Source: Acidobacteriota bacterium (lineage in GTDB: Bacteria > Acidobacteriota > Thermoanaerobaculia > Multivoradales > SZUA-115). From it: a DNA stretch of 64,000 nt. The stretch's first letter is position 1; each line of letters opens with the position of its first letter. The stretch lies in the NCBI GenBank assembly GCA_024277255.1, contig JAJRVQ010000107.1:1-64000 (forward strand), in the 5' to 3' direction. The translations under genes and the position numbers were made by a program. Shown piece by piece: positions 1 to 9,398 of this stretch. The notes below the pieces were generated by a model. The model was not told the DNA's origin, ran no database searches, and was given only the letters and a program-made list of their open reading frames with translations.

Positions 1-176
1 CCTCCTTGATTTCACCGGCGATGACCCCTCTGTGTGGGTAAGGCGGAATCGGCGGGCGAAACTGATACACCTTTTTCTCACCACGCCGGTAGCTCACCGT
101 ACCGGCTCGATGAATGCGTTGTGTAGAGTAGCTTCTCCTTGATCTTGAAGCTTCAATGTCGAACAGGAGGATGATC
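1..176. promoter_or_regulatory. Probable divergent intergenic region
   Basis: No gene is visible here. The complement of bases 1-7 reads AAGGAGG, a strong Shine-Dalgarno sequence on the minus strand, so a divergently transcribed gene probably begins just outside the left edge. A dyad with arms GCCGGTA (85-91) and TACCGGC (100-106) around an 8-nt spacer lies between the two genes and could be an operator or an RNA hairpin. I cannot identify convincing -35/-10 boxes for either direction. Confidence 0.4.
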
Positions 177-3074
177 ATGCGAGCCTGCATAGCTCTGGGC
201 GCCGCGTTGTGTTTGCTGGCGCCGGCGGCCGTCCTCGCCGAGGGCACTCAAACCGGCGTCATCAGCGGCCGGGTGGCCGGCCAGGATGGCGGTGGCCTGC
301 AGGGGGTCGAAGTCACTCTTTCGGGTTCGCGCGGGGAGCGCGCCGCGCTCAGCGACGAAAAGGGCCGTTTCCGCTTTCCGGCCTTGCCGGTAGGCGAGTA
401 CACCGTCGCGGCACGGCTGCTCGGCCTCGAGGCATCGCAGGCCGGTATCGCCGTCAACATCGACAACACCATCGAGGTCGCGCTGGTGTTGGAGCCGTCG
501 AGCGCGCCGCTGGCGGCCGATTCGCAAGGCTGGATCCAGGTGATCGCCGAGGCGTCGATCCTCGATCCCTTCGACAGCCGGGTGCGCGCCGGGCTGCGCT
601 CCGGCTTCCTCGCCGAGTTGCCGGTCCAACGCTTCTACCAGAGCGTGGCGCTGGCGCTGCCGGGAGTCAGCGGCGGCGAAGACGGCAACCCGCATGTCTC
701 CGGAGCGCTGCGCGGCGACAACGTCTTCCTCGTCGACGGAGTCGACACCACCGATCCCACCACCGGTCTCTTCGGTCTCAACTTGAGCTTCGAGGCGATC
801 GAGGCGGTGGACGTGACCACCGCGGCGCGAAGCGGTGAGTACGCCCTGTCCTCGGGAGCGGTGATCAACGTGGTGACGCGATCCGGCGACGACGAGTACC
901 GCGGTTCGTTGCGATGGCTGGCCACCAACACCGACTGGAACGGCGACTACGACTATGTGGACAGCGTCGCCGACCATCTGGCGGCGGAAGAGGAAGCCGC
1001 CAACGCTGGCCCCGGACGCATCGACCAGACCGTTGCGCTGACTCTCGGCGGTCCCTTGGCGCCCAAGAAACTCTGGTTCTTCGGCGCCTTCGAAGACGGC
1101 GAGCGCTCGCTGCTGCGTCCGACGGTCGAGGGGTCGGCCTACGACGAGGCGGCGCAGCTCGAAAGTGCCGCCATCAAGCTCAGCGCACAGCCGACCGCCG
1201 CGCTTTCGCTGGTCGTACAGAGCAACACCGACGAAGCGCGCTTCAATACCTTCTCACCGTTCGACCGCGGCCCCGGGGAGAATCGCGCCAGCCAGACCAC
1301 TCCGCGGGCGCTGCGCGATCAGTTCGTCAACCGCCTACCGGGCGAGGTGTTTGCCCTGGAGAATCGGCTTCAGCAGGGGGAGTTCTCCAAGCTACAAGGG
1401 ACTTGGACGGCGGGGCAAAGCCTCGCCTTTGACCTGACTCTCGCCCGCCAGGAGCGCGAGTTGCTGCGTGACGGTGCACGCTCGCGCGGATTGGCCGGGG
1501 ACGCGCCGCATCTGGCGATCCTTGCCGACCCAGGCGACGGCGGCGATCCGGTGGGGGAAATCCAGGACCTGATCCTCTTCAACGGCGTGACCGACCGGGG
1601 TGGCGAGCGGCGACCGCGCCGGCAGGCCAACTTCGGCGTCACCGGTTATTTCCGGCTCGGCAAGGGCGAGCACGAACTGCGCGCCGGAATGGACTATCAG
1701 CGTACGGAGTCGCGCCGGGAGTTTGCCTTTCCCGGCATCGCCGGCACCGACAGTGCCACCGGCAACGCGGTGTCGGGCCAGCTCTTCCTCGACCTCGATC
1801 TACGCGAGCAGTGCGTGAGCGCGGGCCTTTGCGCTCCCTTCGACCCGGACAGCGGTCTCTTTCAGCCCTTTCTGCGCTTCAATTTCTGGCAGCGACCGGT
1901 CCGAGAGACGAGCCTCGATGCTTCGGCGATATATCTGCGCGACACCATCCTGTGGGATCGATGGAGCCTGAGCCTCGGCGCGCGCCTGGAACGGTTGCGC
2001 GGAAAGGACGAGGGCGGCCGGGCGCTGGTCAACGACACTGTGGTGGCGCCGCGTCTAGCCTTTTCCTACGACCCGTTCGGCGATGGACTGGTACTTCTCT
2101 CGGCGAGCGCCGGCCGATCCTACGAACCGTTCAAGCAGGAGTATCTCGATTCCTTCGGTCGCCTGGAGATCTTTTCCGGGTACACGGAATACGGCTGGGC
2201 CGGCCTGGCCGGCTTCGATTGCAGCGAGCAGGATCCGTCGGACTTCAACTCGCCGTGCTGGGTTGGCAACGAGGTGGTCGAACCGCGGCCAATTCAGCTG
2301 GCGCCGCCCAACCTCGGCCTACGGCGGGCGTCGGTCGACGAACTTACCCTGGGCTTCGAGCGTCGACTCGGCTCGGCTGCTGCACTCTCCCTGCACTACG
2401 TCAGCCGGGATTGGAACGACCTGTGGGACAACCGGTTGCGCCTAACCTCGATCGACCCGGTGACCGCGGGCTCCGAAGTGGTCAACCTGCGGCAAGCACG
2501 TCGCACCTACCGGGCTCTGCAACTGCTGCTGCAGAAGAGGTTTTCCAACCACTGGCAGTTGCTCGGCTCCTACACCTGGAGCGAGACCGAGGGTAACCTG
2601 TTCCGCGCCGACGGCCTTGCCACCTTCGAGGATTTCGCCGATTTCACCGACCTCAATCAGGTCAACCGCTTCGGCCCGGCTCCCTACGACCGGCCGCATC
2701 GCTTTCGGATCTACGGCAACTGGCAGCGGTCGCTTCGCCGCCTCAACCTGTCGCTGGGTGGGGTGGTGCGCTACGACAGCGGTCTGCCGTTCCAGGTGGA
2801 GGTCGCCGATCCGCTCGGCATTCGCTTTGTCACGCCGCGTGGATCCGAGCGTTTGTCGCAGGTGACGCAACTCGATCTGAGTGCACGCGCGGCGCTGCGC
2901 TGGGGATCGAATCTCGAACTGTCGGCCAAACTCGAAGTCTTCAACGTGACCGATGAAAGAGAGGTGCTGGCGGTGGAAACCCAGCTCGACTCCGGTTTCT
3001 TCGGCCTGGCCGGATCGTTGACCGACCTACAAGCCCCGCGCGCCGTGCGGTTGACCGTGGGGCTCGGTTTCTAG
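177..3074 (+). CDS. TonB-dependent receptor with carboxypeptidase regulatory-like N-terminal domain
   Basis: Outer-membrane receptor of the Oar-like type (about 965 residues). I chose ATG 177 because AGGAGG at 165-170 lies 6 nt before it; ATG 156 and 171 are in frame but poorly spaced. The protein starts with a signal peptide ending near VLAEG, then a carboxypeptidase-regulatory-like beta-sandwich (about residues 25-90; SGRV, GRFRFPALPVGEY), then a plug region with a VDGVDTTDPTTG stretch and GAVINVVTRSG, then a long beta-barrel with many aromatic strand ends and a terminal phenylalanine. The substrate cannot be told from sequence. Its stop overlaps the start of the sigma-factor gene (TAGTG), so the receptor, sigma factor and kinase are probably one transcript. 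Confidence 0.85.
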   Translation: MRACIALGAALCLLAPAAVLAEGTQTGVISGRVAGQDGGGLQGVEVTLSGSRGERAALSDEKGRFRFPALPVGEYTVAARLLGLEASQAGIAVNIDNTIEVALVLEPSSAPLAADSQGWIQVIAEASILDPFDSRVRAGLRSGFLAELPVQRFYQSVALALPGVSGGEDGNPHVSGALRGDNVFLVDGVDTTDPTTGLFGLNLSFEAIEAVDVTTAARSGEYALSSGAVINVVTRSGDDEYRGSLRWLATNTDWNGDYDYVDSVADHLAAEEEAANAGPGRIDQTVALTLGGPLAPKKLWFFGAFEDGERSLLRPTVEGSAYDEAAQLESAAIKLSAQPTAALSLVVQSNTDEARFNTFSPFDRGPGENRASQTTPRALRDQFVNRLPGEVFALENRLQQGEFSKLQGTWTAGQSLAFDLTLARQERELLRDGARSRGLAGDAPHLAILADPGDGGDPVGEIQDLILFNGVTDRGGERRPRRQANFGVTGYFRLGKGEHELRAGMDYQRTESRREFAFPGIAGTDSATGNAVSGQLFLDLDLREQCVSAGLCAPFDPDSGLFQPFLRFNFWQRPVRETSLDASAIYLRDTILWDRWSLSLGARLERLRGKDEGGRALVNDTVVAPRLAFSYDPFGDGLVLLSASAGRSYEPFKQEYLDSFGRLEIFSGYTEYGWAGLAGFDCSEQDPSDFNSPCWVGNEVVEPRPIQLAPPNLGLRRASVDELTLGFERRLGSAAALSLHYVSRDWNDLWDNRLRLTSIDPVTAGSEVVNLRQARRTYRALQLLLQKRFSNHWQLLGSYTWSETEGNLFRADGLATFEDFADFTDLNQVNRFGPAPYDRPHRFRIYGNWQRSLRRLNLSLGGVVRYDSGLPFQVEVADPLGIRFVTPRGSERLSQVTQLDLSARAALRWGSNLELSAKLEVFNVTDEREVLAVETQLDSGFFGLAGSLTDLQAPRAVRLTVGLGF

Positions 3075-3667
3075 TGACCGACGCTGCCGCCTCCAGCGGC
3101 CAACGGGTGACGGGGCTGTTGCGGCGCTGGCAAGCCGGCGAGAAGGAGGCTCTCGACCGGTTGCTGCCGCTGGTCTACGACGAGTTGCGCCGCCTAGCCC
3201 GCAGCTCGCTGCGGGCCGAGCGCAAGGAGCATACGCTGCAACCGACGGCACTGGTCCACGAGGCCTACCTGCGGCTGGTCGATCACGGTGGCCGGCGGTG
3301 GCGAGATCGGCTGCAGTTCTACGCCGTGGCGGCGCAGCTGATGCGGCAGGTTCTGGTCGACCATGCCCGTAGCCGCAAGGCGCAGAAGCGGGGCGGAGCG
3401 GTGTTCAAGGTGCCGCTCGAGGAGTCGGAGGTGGCGCAGCCGCAGCGCGGCGCCGACCTACTGGCGCTCGACGATGCCCTGAGGGCACTGGAGAAGCTCG
3501 ATGGTCGCAAGAGCCGCATCGTCGAGCTGCGTTTTTTCGGCGGCTTGAGCCTTGAAGAGACGGGGCAGGTGGTCGGCCTCTCGGTGCCGGCGGTGGTCAA
3601 GGAGACGCGGCTGGCGCGCGCTTGGCTCTACGGTCGCATCGCCGCGGACGGGAGTTCGGGCCGATGA
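3074..3667 (+). CDS. ECF-type RNA polymerase sigma factor
   Basis: Sigma-70 family ECF sigma factor, 197 residues, starting at a GTG that overlaps the stop of the TonB receptor. Region 2 is recognisable near residues 20-85 (LVYDELRRLAR, ALVHEAYLRL, FYAVAAQLMRQVLVDHAR) and region 4 near 140-190 (RKSRIVELRFFGGLSLEETG, then the helix-turn-helix). These stretches match the Acidobacteria/Planctomycetes ECF group usually encoded next to Ser/Thr kinases. No anti-sigma factor is encoded nearby; the next gene, overlapping by ATGA at 3664-3667, is a protein kinase, which suggests control by phosphorylation rather than by a classical anti-sigma. That regulatory link is inference. Confidence 0.9.
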   Translation: MTDAAASSGQRVTGLLRRWQAGEKEALDRLLPLVYDELRRLARSSLRAERKEHTLQPTALVHEAYLRLVDHGGRRWRDRLQFYAVAAQLMRQVLVDHARSRKAQKRGGAVFKVPLEESEVAQPQRGADLLALDDALRALEKLDGRKSRIVELRFFGGLSLEETGQVVGLSVPAVVKETRLARAWLYGRIAADGSSGR

Positions 3668-5730
3668 GCGACGAGCGCTGGCGCCGGGTCGAGACGCTGT
3701 TTCACGCCGCGGTGGCGCTGCCGGTCGCCGAGCGCGGCCCCTACCTCGACGCTCACTGCGACAGCGCGCCGCTACGCCGCCAGGTGGAGGAGCTACTCTC
3801 CTGGGATGGGGAGGCCGATGGCTTTATCGAGTCGGCGATCGGCTCCGCCTCCGCCCAGGCGATCGAGGATCACGACCCGCTGGAGCATAGGCGCACGATC
3901 GGAAAGTATGAGATTTACGGTGCGATCGGCCGCGGCGGCTTCGGCGTGGTCTATCGCGGGCGCGACCCCGATCTCGGTCGCGAGGTGGCGGTCAAGAGCT
4001 GTAGCGCTCTCGATCCCTCCTTGCGCCGCCGCTTCCTGCAAGAGGCTCAGATCGCGGCCCGGCTCCAACACCCGGCCATCGTGGTCGTCCACGACCTGCT
4101 GCTGGAAGACGGTATGCCGTTCATGGTGCAGGAGCTGTTGGCGGGCGAAGATCTGTCGACTCTGATCGCGCGCGGCGCCCGGCTTCCGGAAGTACGGCTC
4201 TCGGTGGCGCAGCGCCTCTCGATCCTCACCCAGGTGGCGCAGGGTCTGGCCTACGCGCACGAGCAAGGGGTGGTCCATCGCGACGTCAAACCGGCCAACG
4301 TCCGCGTGCTCCCGGACGGCTCGGTCAAGCTACTCGATTTTGGTGTCGCCAAGTTGCTGCACGAGCCGACCGACTTGACGCAGCGGGGCTTCGCCCTGGG
4401 GACGGCCGGCTACTTGGCGCCGGAACAGCTCGAAGGCGGTGAGATCGACGAGCGGGCCGACATCTTTTCCTTCGGTGTGCTCGCCTTCGAGCTGCTCGTG
4501 GAGCGCCGGCCCTTCCGCGGCGCGACTCTGTCGGAGGTCTCCTATCGGCTGTTGCACGAGGAGCCGCCGGCCGTTGCGAGACTGTGGCCGGGCTGCCCTC
4601 CGGCGCTGGGTCGACTGGTGGGCGGCTGCCTGGAGAAGAGCCGGGAGCGGCGGCCTTCGACCCTTGCCCCGGTGGTGGATGAACTCTCGGCGCTGCGCCG
4701 CCGTCATCAGGGAGATCCGGTCGGGGAATCGCCTCCTGCGCTGGTCGAGGCGAGCGAGGAATCAACGCGAGTCGTACCGAGGCGAGGCCCGCATCGCTGG
4801 CGCTGGGTGTTGGCGGCGGCCGCCGTGCTGGCGCTCGTGGTGACGGGAAGTTGGATGCGGCAACGAGGATCGCAACCACCGGATGGACCAGCACTCCCGG
4901 TGGCGGCTATCCCATCCACCTCACCGAAGGGGCTGGCCGAGCCGGGGGGCCAAGGCTCGGCCGCGTCCGACTTGCCGTCGGGCGAGGGCCGCCCGCCCGC
5001 GCAGCGACCTACCGCCTCGGGATCTCTCCTCACCGCTGAGAAGGCCGGCCGCGTTGCGTCGCCGGCAGCCGCGAACGGGGAGGTCGGGCGCCAGGAGACG
5101 ATCGAGGAGCCACTGATCGAAGATCCGCCGCTGCCGGTGGAAGAGCTGAGCGAAGACGCCGCGCCGGTGGCCGCCGCGCGGGTGGCCGACATGCAGCAAC
5201 GTTCGGGTGGGCAGGACGCTGCTGCCTCTGCGCCAATGACGAGGTTGCAGGCTGCCACCGGGTTTACGCCGCCGCCCTCCACCGGGCCCGCCGCAGATCT
5301 TTTCAAGGGGGGCGAGGTCGCCGACAGGGAGATCCCGGCGGAGCCGGTAGCCGGCGCCACCCTGGCGGAGGCGAAACCGCCGGCCGCTCGGCCCGAAGTT
5401 CGGGACAGGGGGCAGCCGGACGCCCTGCTCACTTCCGGTGCGGGGGTGGAGCGACCGCGCCTGATCGAGGTTCCACCGCCGGTCTACCCGCGCTCGGCGC
5501 GCCGGCGCCGGCAGGAAGGGCAGGTGGTTGTCGCCGTCTTGGTGGACGAGACGGGCGCGGTGCTCCAGGCACTGGTCCAACACAGCGAACCGCGCGGGCT
5601 GGGCTTCGAAGAGGCGGCGCTGGCCGCCGCCCGTGCAGCTCGCTTCGTGCCGGCCCAGCGCGACGGCGTTGCGGGTAAAATGTGGACGGACTTGCCGTTC
5701 GAGTTTTCTCTCGCCAAGGAGCGCCGCTGA
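3664..5730 (+). CDS. Membrane Ser/Thr protein kinase with C-terminal TonB domain
   Basis: A 688-residue Hanks-type kinase. The start is ATG 3664, overlapping the sigma-factor stop; 14 further in-frame codons upstream lie inside the sigma gene. After an N-terminal helical segment come the kinase motifs: glycine loop GRGGFG (about 89), catalytic HRDVKPAN (about 204) and DFG (about 225), then APEQ. All key residues are present, so it should be active. A single transmembrane segment lies at about 379-398, followed by a long Pro/Ala-rich periplasmic linker. The last 90 residues (from about 597: VPPPVYPRSARRRRQEGQV, then FVPA and FEF) form a TonB C-terminal domain. One protein thus links a cytoplasmic kinase to a periplasmic TonB-like domain, beside a TonB receptor gene. 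Confidence 0.88.
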   Translation: MSDERWRRVETLFHAAVALPVAERGPYLDAHCDSAPLRRQVEELLSWDGEADGFIESAIGSASAQAIEDHDPLEHRRTIGKYEIYGAIGRGGFGVVYRGRDPDLGREVAVKSCSALDPSLRRRFLQEAQIAARLQHPAIVVVHDLLLEDGMPFMVQELLAGEDLSTLIARGARLPEVRLSVAQRLSILTQVAQGLAYAHEQGVVHRDVKPANVRVLPDGSVKLLDFGVAKLLHEPTDLTQRGFALGTAGYLAPEQLEGGEIDERADIFSFGVLAFELLVERRPFRGATLSEVSYRLLHEEPPAVARLWPGCPPALGRLVGGCLEKSRERRPSTLAPVVDELSALRRRHQGDPVGESPPALVEASEESTRVVPRRGPHRWRWVLAAAAVLALVVTGSWMRQRGSQPPDGPALPVAAIPSTSPKGLAEPGGQGSAASDLPSGEGRPPAQRPTASGSLLTAEKAGRVASPAAANGEVGRQETIEEPLIEDPPLPVEELSEDAAPVAAARVADMQQRSGGQDAAASAPMTRLQAATGFTPPPSTGPAADLFKGGEVADREIPAEPVAGATLAEAKPPAARPEVRDRGQPDALLTSGAGVERPRLIEVPPPVYPRSARRRRQEGQVVVAVLVDETGAVLQALVQHSEPRGLGFEEAALAAARAARFVPAQRDGVAGKMWTDLPFEFSLAKERR

Positions 5731-5843
5731 GCGGTTGGGTTGCGAGGAAATCGTCTCAGCTGTCCGATAGGATACGACTCCTTTTCTTCGCGTAGGTTAC
5801 GGAGGGTAGGCCAATTCGAAGCGTCAAGCAGGCAGGTCGGGAG

Positions 5844-8048
5844 TTGGTGTTGGTGGGCGGCGGCCATTCGCACGTCCAAGTCATCCGATCCTTGATGATG
5901 GAGCCGCTGGCGGACGCTCGCCTGACGCTGGTGGTCGATCGGCCGGTGGCGGTCTATTCGGGCATGGTGCCCGGCTTCGTGGCGGGCCAGTACCGGGCTG
6001 ACGAGTTGGAGATCGACGTGCTGCCGCTGGCCCGTCTGGCCGGCGCTCGGATCATCATGTCGGCGGCGATTGGGGTGGACGCCGAGGCTAAGCGCATCTT
6101 GCTCGAAGGGCGCTCACCGATTCGCTATGACATTGCCTCCATCGACATCGGTTCCACCGTGTCTGGGTTGGAGTTGCCGGGAATCCGCCGCCACGCGGTG
6201 CCCACCCGACCGATCGGAAACTTCGTGGCTCGGGTCGACGAGATCGTCCAGAGGATCGGCGAACAGCGCGACGCGGAGGAAACCTACCGTCTCGTCGTCG
6301 TGGGCGGAGGAGCCGGAGGTGTGGAGTTGGCTTTCGCCATGGAGCGACGGCTTTGCACCGCCGGTGTACTGCGGCTGGCGGTCACCCTGATCCACGGCGG
6401 GGATCGCATTCTGCCGGGTTATTCCGATCGTCTGCGGCGGAAGGTGGAAGTGCAGGCGCGTGAACGTGGAATTGAGATCCACTGTGGCCGCAAAGTCGAG
6501 GCCGCCGAGGCCGATCATGTGGTTTTCGAGGACGGCGAGAGGCTGGAGTACGACACCCTGTTCTGGGTCACGGGTGCGATCAGCCACCCGTTCTTCGCCG
6601 ACTCCGGCCTGCCGACCGATTCGCGCGGCTTCGTGCTCACCCGCTCGACTTTGCAGGTCGAAGGCCACGACGACCTCTTCGCCGCCGGCGACTGCGCCAC
6701 GCTGATCGACTATCCGCAGACGCCGAAGGCGGGCGTTTACGCGGTACGCCAAGGGCCGCCGCTGACCCACAACTTGCGGGCCAAGTTGAGCGGGGACCGG
6801 CTGCGTACCTACAAGCCGCAGAGCGATTTTCTGATGCTGCTCAATCTGGGTGATGGCAAGGCTATCGGCGGCAAGTGGGGGTTCGCCTGGGGCGGCAAGC
6901 GGGTGATGCGGCTCAAAGACAAGATCGACCGCAAGTTCATGCGCCGCTTCCAGGTCCTGGCACCGGAAGGAGAAGTGAGCGAAGAGTTCAGCCAGATGGC
7001 GGAGATGGAGGAGATGTTGTGCGGCGGTTGCGCCGCCAAGATCGGCCAGCCGGTGCTCGGCCGGGTGCTGGCGCGGCTCGGACCCGGCCCGGCCGAAGAC
7101 GGTGTTCTCCTCGGCCTTGACGTACCGGACGACGCCGCGGCGGTGACCACACCCAAAGGCGAGGTACTCGCCACCACCATCGACGCCTTCAAGGCCTTCA
7201 CCGACGATCCTTATCTGGTGGGCAGAGTGGCGGCGATCAATGCGGTTTCCGATCTCTACGCCACCGGGGTCGAGCCACGGCAGGCCCTGGCGATGGTGGT
7301 GATGCCCGAGGGCCAAGCCGACGAGGCGGCCGAAGAGCTGCTCTTCCAGGTTCTTTCGGGGGCGCGGGCCGCCTTCGACGATCGCGGTATCAGCCTCTTG
7401 GGCGGTCACACCACGACCTCCACGGAGTTGATGGTCGGCTTTTCGATCCACGGCTTCGCATCTGGGCCGGAGGCGCTGCTGCGCATCGACCAACTGGCCG
7501 CTGGCCAGGTCTTGATCTTGACCAAGGCGCTGGGCACCGGCGTCCTGCTTCACGCCGACATGCAGGGGAAGGTGCGCGGGCCGTGGTTACAGGCGGCCTT
7601 CGCCTCGATGCTGCGCGGCAATGACCAGGCCGCCGAGGCCGCCCGCACAGCGGGAGTGGTTGCGGCGACCGATATCACCGGCTATGGATTGGCCGGCCAT
7701 TTGGCCGAGATGGTGCGCGCCAGCGGTGCCAGCGCGACGATCGAGGCGGCCCTCCTGCCGGCACTTCCCGGCGCGCTGGAACTTCTCACCCGCGGCGAAC
7801 GCAGCACCTTCCACCCGAAGAACGAGCACTGCCGCCGAGGAATGTTGATCTCGCCCCAGTTGGCAGGAGATTCGCGAGTCGAGTTGCTCTTCGATCCACA
7901 AACCTCCGGCGGCCTCCTTCTCGCCGTCGAGGCGAGACGCGGCGGCGAGCTGATCGATCTACTCCGCCGCGCCGGCGACGAAGCGGCGGTAGCCATCGGT
8001 CGGGTGGAGGAAAGCCGCGAAGACGGGGCGCTGATCGTCGTCGAGTAG
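5844..8048 (+). CDS. selD: NADH dehydrogenase-like / selenide, water dikinase fusion
   Basis: The first ~385 residues are an Ndh-like FAD oxidoreductase: GGGHSHV at the N-terminus, a second nucleotide-binding site VVVGGGAGGVELAF (about 153) and FAAGDCA (about 273). The rest is SelD, which makes selenophosphate from selenide and ATP: CGGCAAK with the active Cys and Lys (about 391-398), GLDVPDDAA, and GGHTTT. The active residue is Cys, not selenocysteine. Such Ndh-SelD fusions are known. TTG 5844 gives MVLVGGG, but GGGAG directly abuts it; an extension to ATT 5814, placed 7 nt after GGAGGG, would add ten residues typical of relatives, so the start is uncertain. SelD can serve selenocysteine or selenouridine synthesis; selA, selB, selC and mnmH are not in view. 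Confidence 0.92.
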   Translation: MVLVGGGHSHVQVIRSLMMEPLADARLTLVVDRPVAVYSGMVPGFVAGQYRADELEIDVLPLARLAGARIIMSAAIGVDAEAKRILLEGRSPIRYDIASIDIGSTVSGLELPGIRRHAVPTRPIGNFVARVDEIVQRIGEQRDAEETYRLVVVGGGAGGVELAFAMERRLCTAGVLRLAVTLIHGGDRILPGYSDRLRRKVEVQARERGIEIHCGRKVEAAEADHVVFEDGERLEYDTLFWVTGAISHPFFADSGLPTDSRGFVLTRSTLQVEGHDDLFAAGDCATLIDYPQTPKAGVYAVRQGPPLTHNLRAKLSGDRLRTYKPQSDFLMLLNLGDGKAIGGKWGFAWGGKRVMRLKDKIDRKFMRRFQVLAPEGEVSEEFSQMAEMEEMLCGGCAAKIGQPVLGRVLARLGPGPAEDGVLLGLDVPDDAAAVTTPKGEVLATTIDAFKAFTDDPYLVGRVAAINAVSDLYATGVEPRQALAMVVMPEGQADEAAEELLFQVLSGARAAFDDRGISLLGGHTTTSTELMVGFSIHGFASGPEALLRIDQLAAGQVLILTKALGTGVLLHADMQGKVRGPWLQAAFASMLRGNDQAAEAARTAGVVAATDITGYGLAGHLAEMVRASGASATIEAALLPALPGALELLTRGERSTFHPKNEHCRRGMLISPQLAGDSRVELLFDPQTSGGLLLAVEARRGGELIDLLRRAGDEAAVAIGRVEESREDGALIVVE

Positions 8049-8085
8049 AGGGAGGCGTGTCGCCTTGCCTCGGCCTCTCCGCGAG

Positions 8086-9270
8086 CTACGGTGTCGGGCC
8101 GTTCGCGGTGGTTTCGCTATACGCGGCGATGGCCGCCGCCAGCTCTTCCTCGTGGGAGTCGGCGGCGAAGTTGATCGCGTTGTAACCGGTCTTGGTGCCC
8201 AGGGTGGGATCGGCCCCCAGTTCCACCAGCCGGATGGCCGCTGCGATACTTCCTTCAAACAGACCCCAGAGGAGGGGAGTGGTGCCGATGGTGCCTTTGA
8301 CGTTCAGCTTGGCGCCGTGGCTGACCAGAGCTTCCACCACCTCCACGCTGCCGCCGATCGCCGCCAGGTGCAAAGCGGTCAACTTGAGCCCACGCTCGTT
8401 GGAAAGGTGATTCACCGCCGCGCCGTGGTCCAGTAGGAAGCGTACGCAGGCGAGTTGTTTGTCCCGTGCCGCTTCCATCAGCGCGGTATAGCCGATCGGA
8501 TCTTCGGCATCGGCCTCGGCTCCCGAGCGCAGAAGGAGCTTGAGGGCATCCAGGGCGCCCCGGCGAGCCGCCGTGGCGATGATCGGCCGCTTGAAGCGAT
8601 CCAGGCCGTTGGCGTTGGCACCCTCGGCGAGGGCCTTTTCCGCCGCTGCCGCATCGTCCTTTTCGATGGCGCTCAGCAGCCGCTGTTCACTCTCGGAGAG
8701 TGTTCGGGTCTCGGCCATGCTCTCGGCGAGCAACTCGACCATGGGCTGGAAGCCGCGGCGCATCGCGATGTTGAGCGCGTTGCCATGGCCGACGATGCGG
8801 GGATCGGCGCCATTTTCCAGCAGGTGCTCGACCATCTCCAAGTGACCGGCGTAGGCGGCCCAGTTGATCGCTGCATCGCCGTAGCCCCCGTCGCGGCTAT
8901 TGATGTTGGCCCCATTCTGCAACAGGAGGTCGACCATCTCGATGTCGCTGCTATCGGCCGCGAACATGATCGCCGTGCCTTTGTAGAAGCCTTCTTGCAG
9001 GGTGATGTCGGCCTTGTGGTTCAGCAGTTTGCGGGCCGCGCTGTGGTTCTTCGCGTAGATCGCCGTGCGCAGCAAAGATGGCTTGCCATCCGGCTTGAAG
9101 TTGACCTCGGCGCCTGCGTCCAGTATCTGATCGATCGTCTTTGTGTCACCCGCCTTGATGGCTTCACTCAGCCGGGTGTACTGCTCCACCGGTGTAGTGC
9201 CGGCGACACTGCCCGTGGCCAGAGAGATCGACAACAGGCTTGCCCATAGGTAGTTCACGACGTTCCCCAT
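8086..9270 (-). CDS. Secreted ankyrin-repeat protein
   Basis: About 394 residues made almost entirely of ankyrin repeats after a signal peptide (start chosen at the Met giving MGNVVNYLWASLLSISLATG; a longer start 10 codons upstream is possible). Repeats are visible as VDLLLQNGANINSRDGG, AAINWAAYAGHLEMVEHLL, AIEKDDAAAAEKAL, ALMEAARDKQLACVRFLL, ALHLAAIGGSVEVVEALV and so on, roughly nine units in two blocks joined by a helical stretch. Ankyrin proteins bind other proteins; the partner is unknown. It converges on selD (37 nt apart) and is divergent from the GH113-like gene. Confidence 0.85.
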   Translation of the reverse strand: MGNVVNYLWASLLSISLATGSVAGTTPVEQYTRLSEAIKAGDTKTIDQILDAGAEVNFKPDGKPSLLRTAIYAKNHSAARKLLNHKADITLQEGFYKGTAIMFAADSSDIEMVDLLLQNGANINSRDGGYGDAAINWAAYAGHLEMVEHLLENGADPRIVGHGNALNIAMRRGFQPMVELLAESMAETRTLSESEQRLLSAIEKDDAAAAEKALAEGANANGLDRFKRPIIATAARRGALDALKLLLRSGAEADAEDPIGYTALMEAARDKQLACVRFLLDHGAAVNHLSNERGLKLTALHLAAIGGSVEVVEALVSHGAKLNVKGTIGTTPLLWGLFEGSIAAAIRLVELGADPTLGTKTGYNAINFAADSHEEELAAAIAAYSETTANGPTP

Positions 9271-9398
9271 TCTTGCCGTTTCTGTGGGTCCGGATCCCAC
9301 TGCCGGATGGCCGAAGTTTATCCTGGGAACTACCCTGGGAACCGACTCCGCGACCCACAGACCGTCGTTGGGCGGCCAGCGCGCGTATACTCGACAAG

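Noticed and set aside
7018-7045. Selenocysteine in SelD itself
   Set aside because: The active-site codon reads TGC (Cys) in CGGCAAK, so this SelD is the Cys form.
8455-9249. Plus-strand frame opposite the ankyrin gene
   Set aside because: Reverse complement of ankyrin repeats; not a credible protein.
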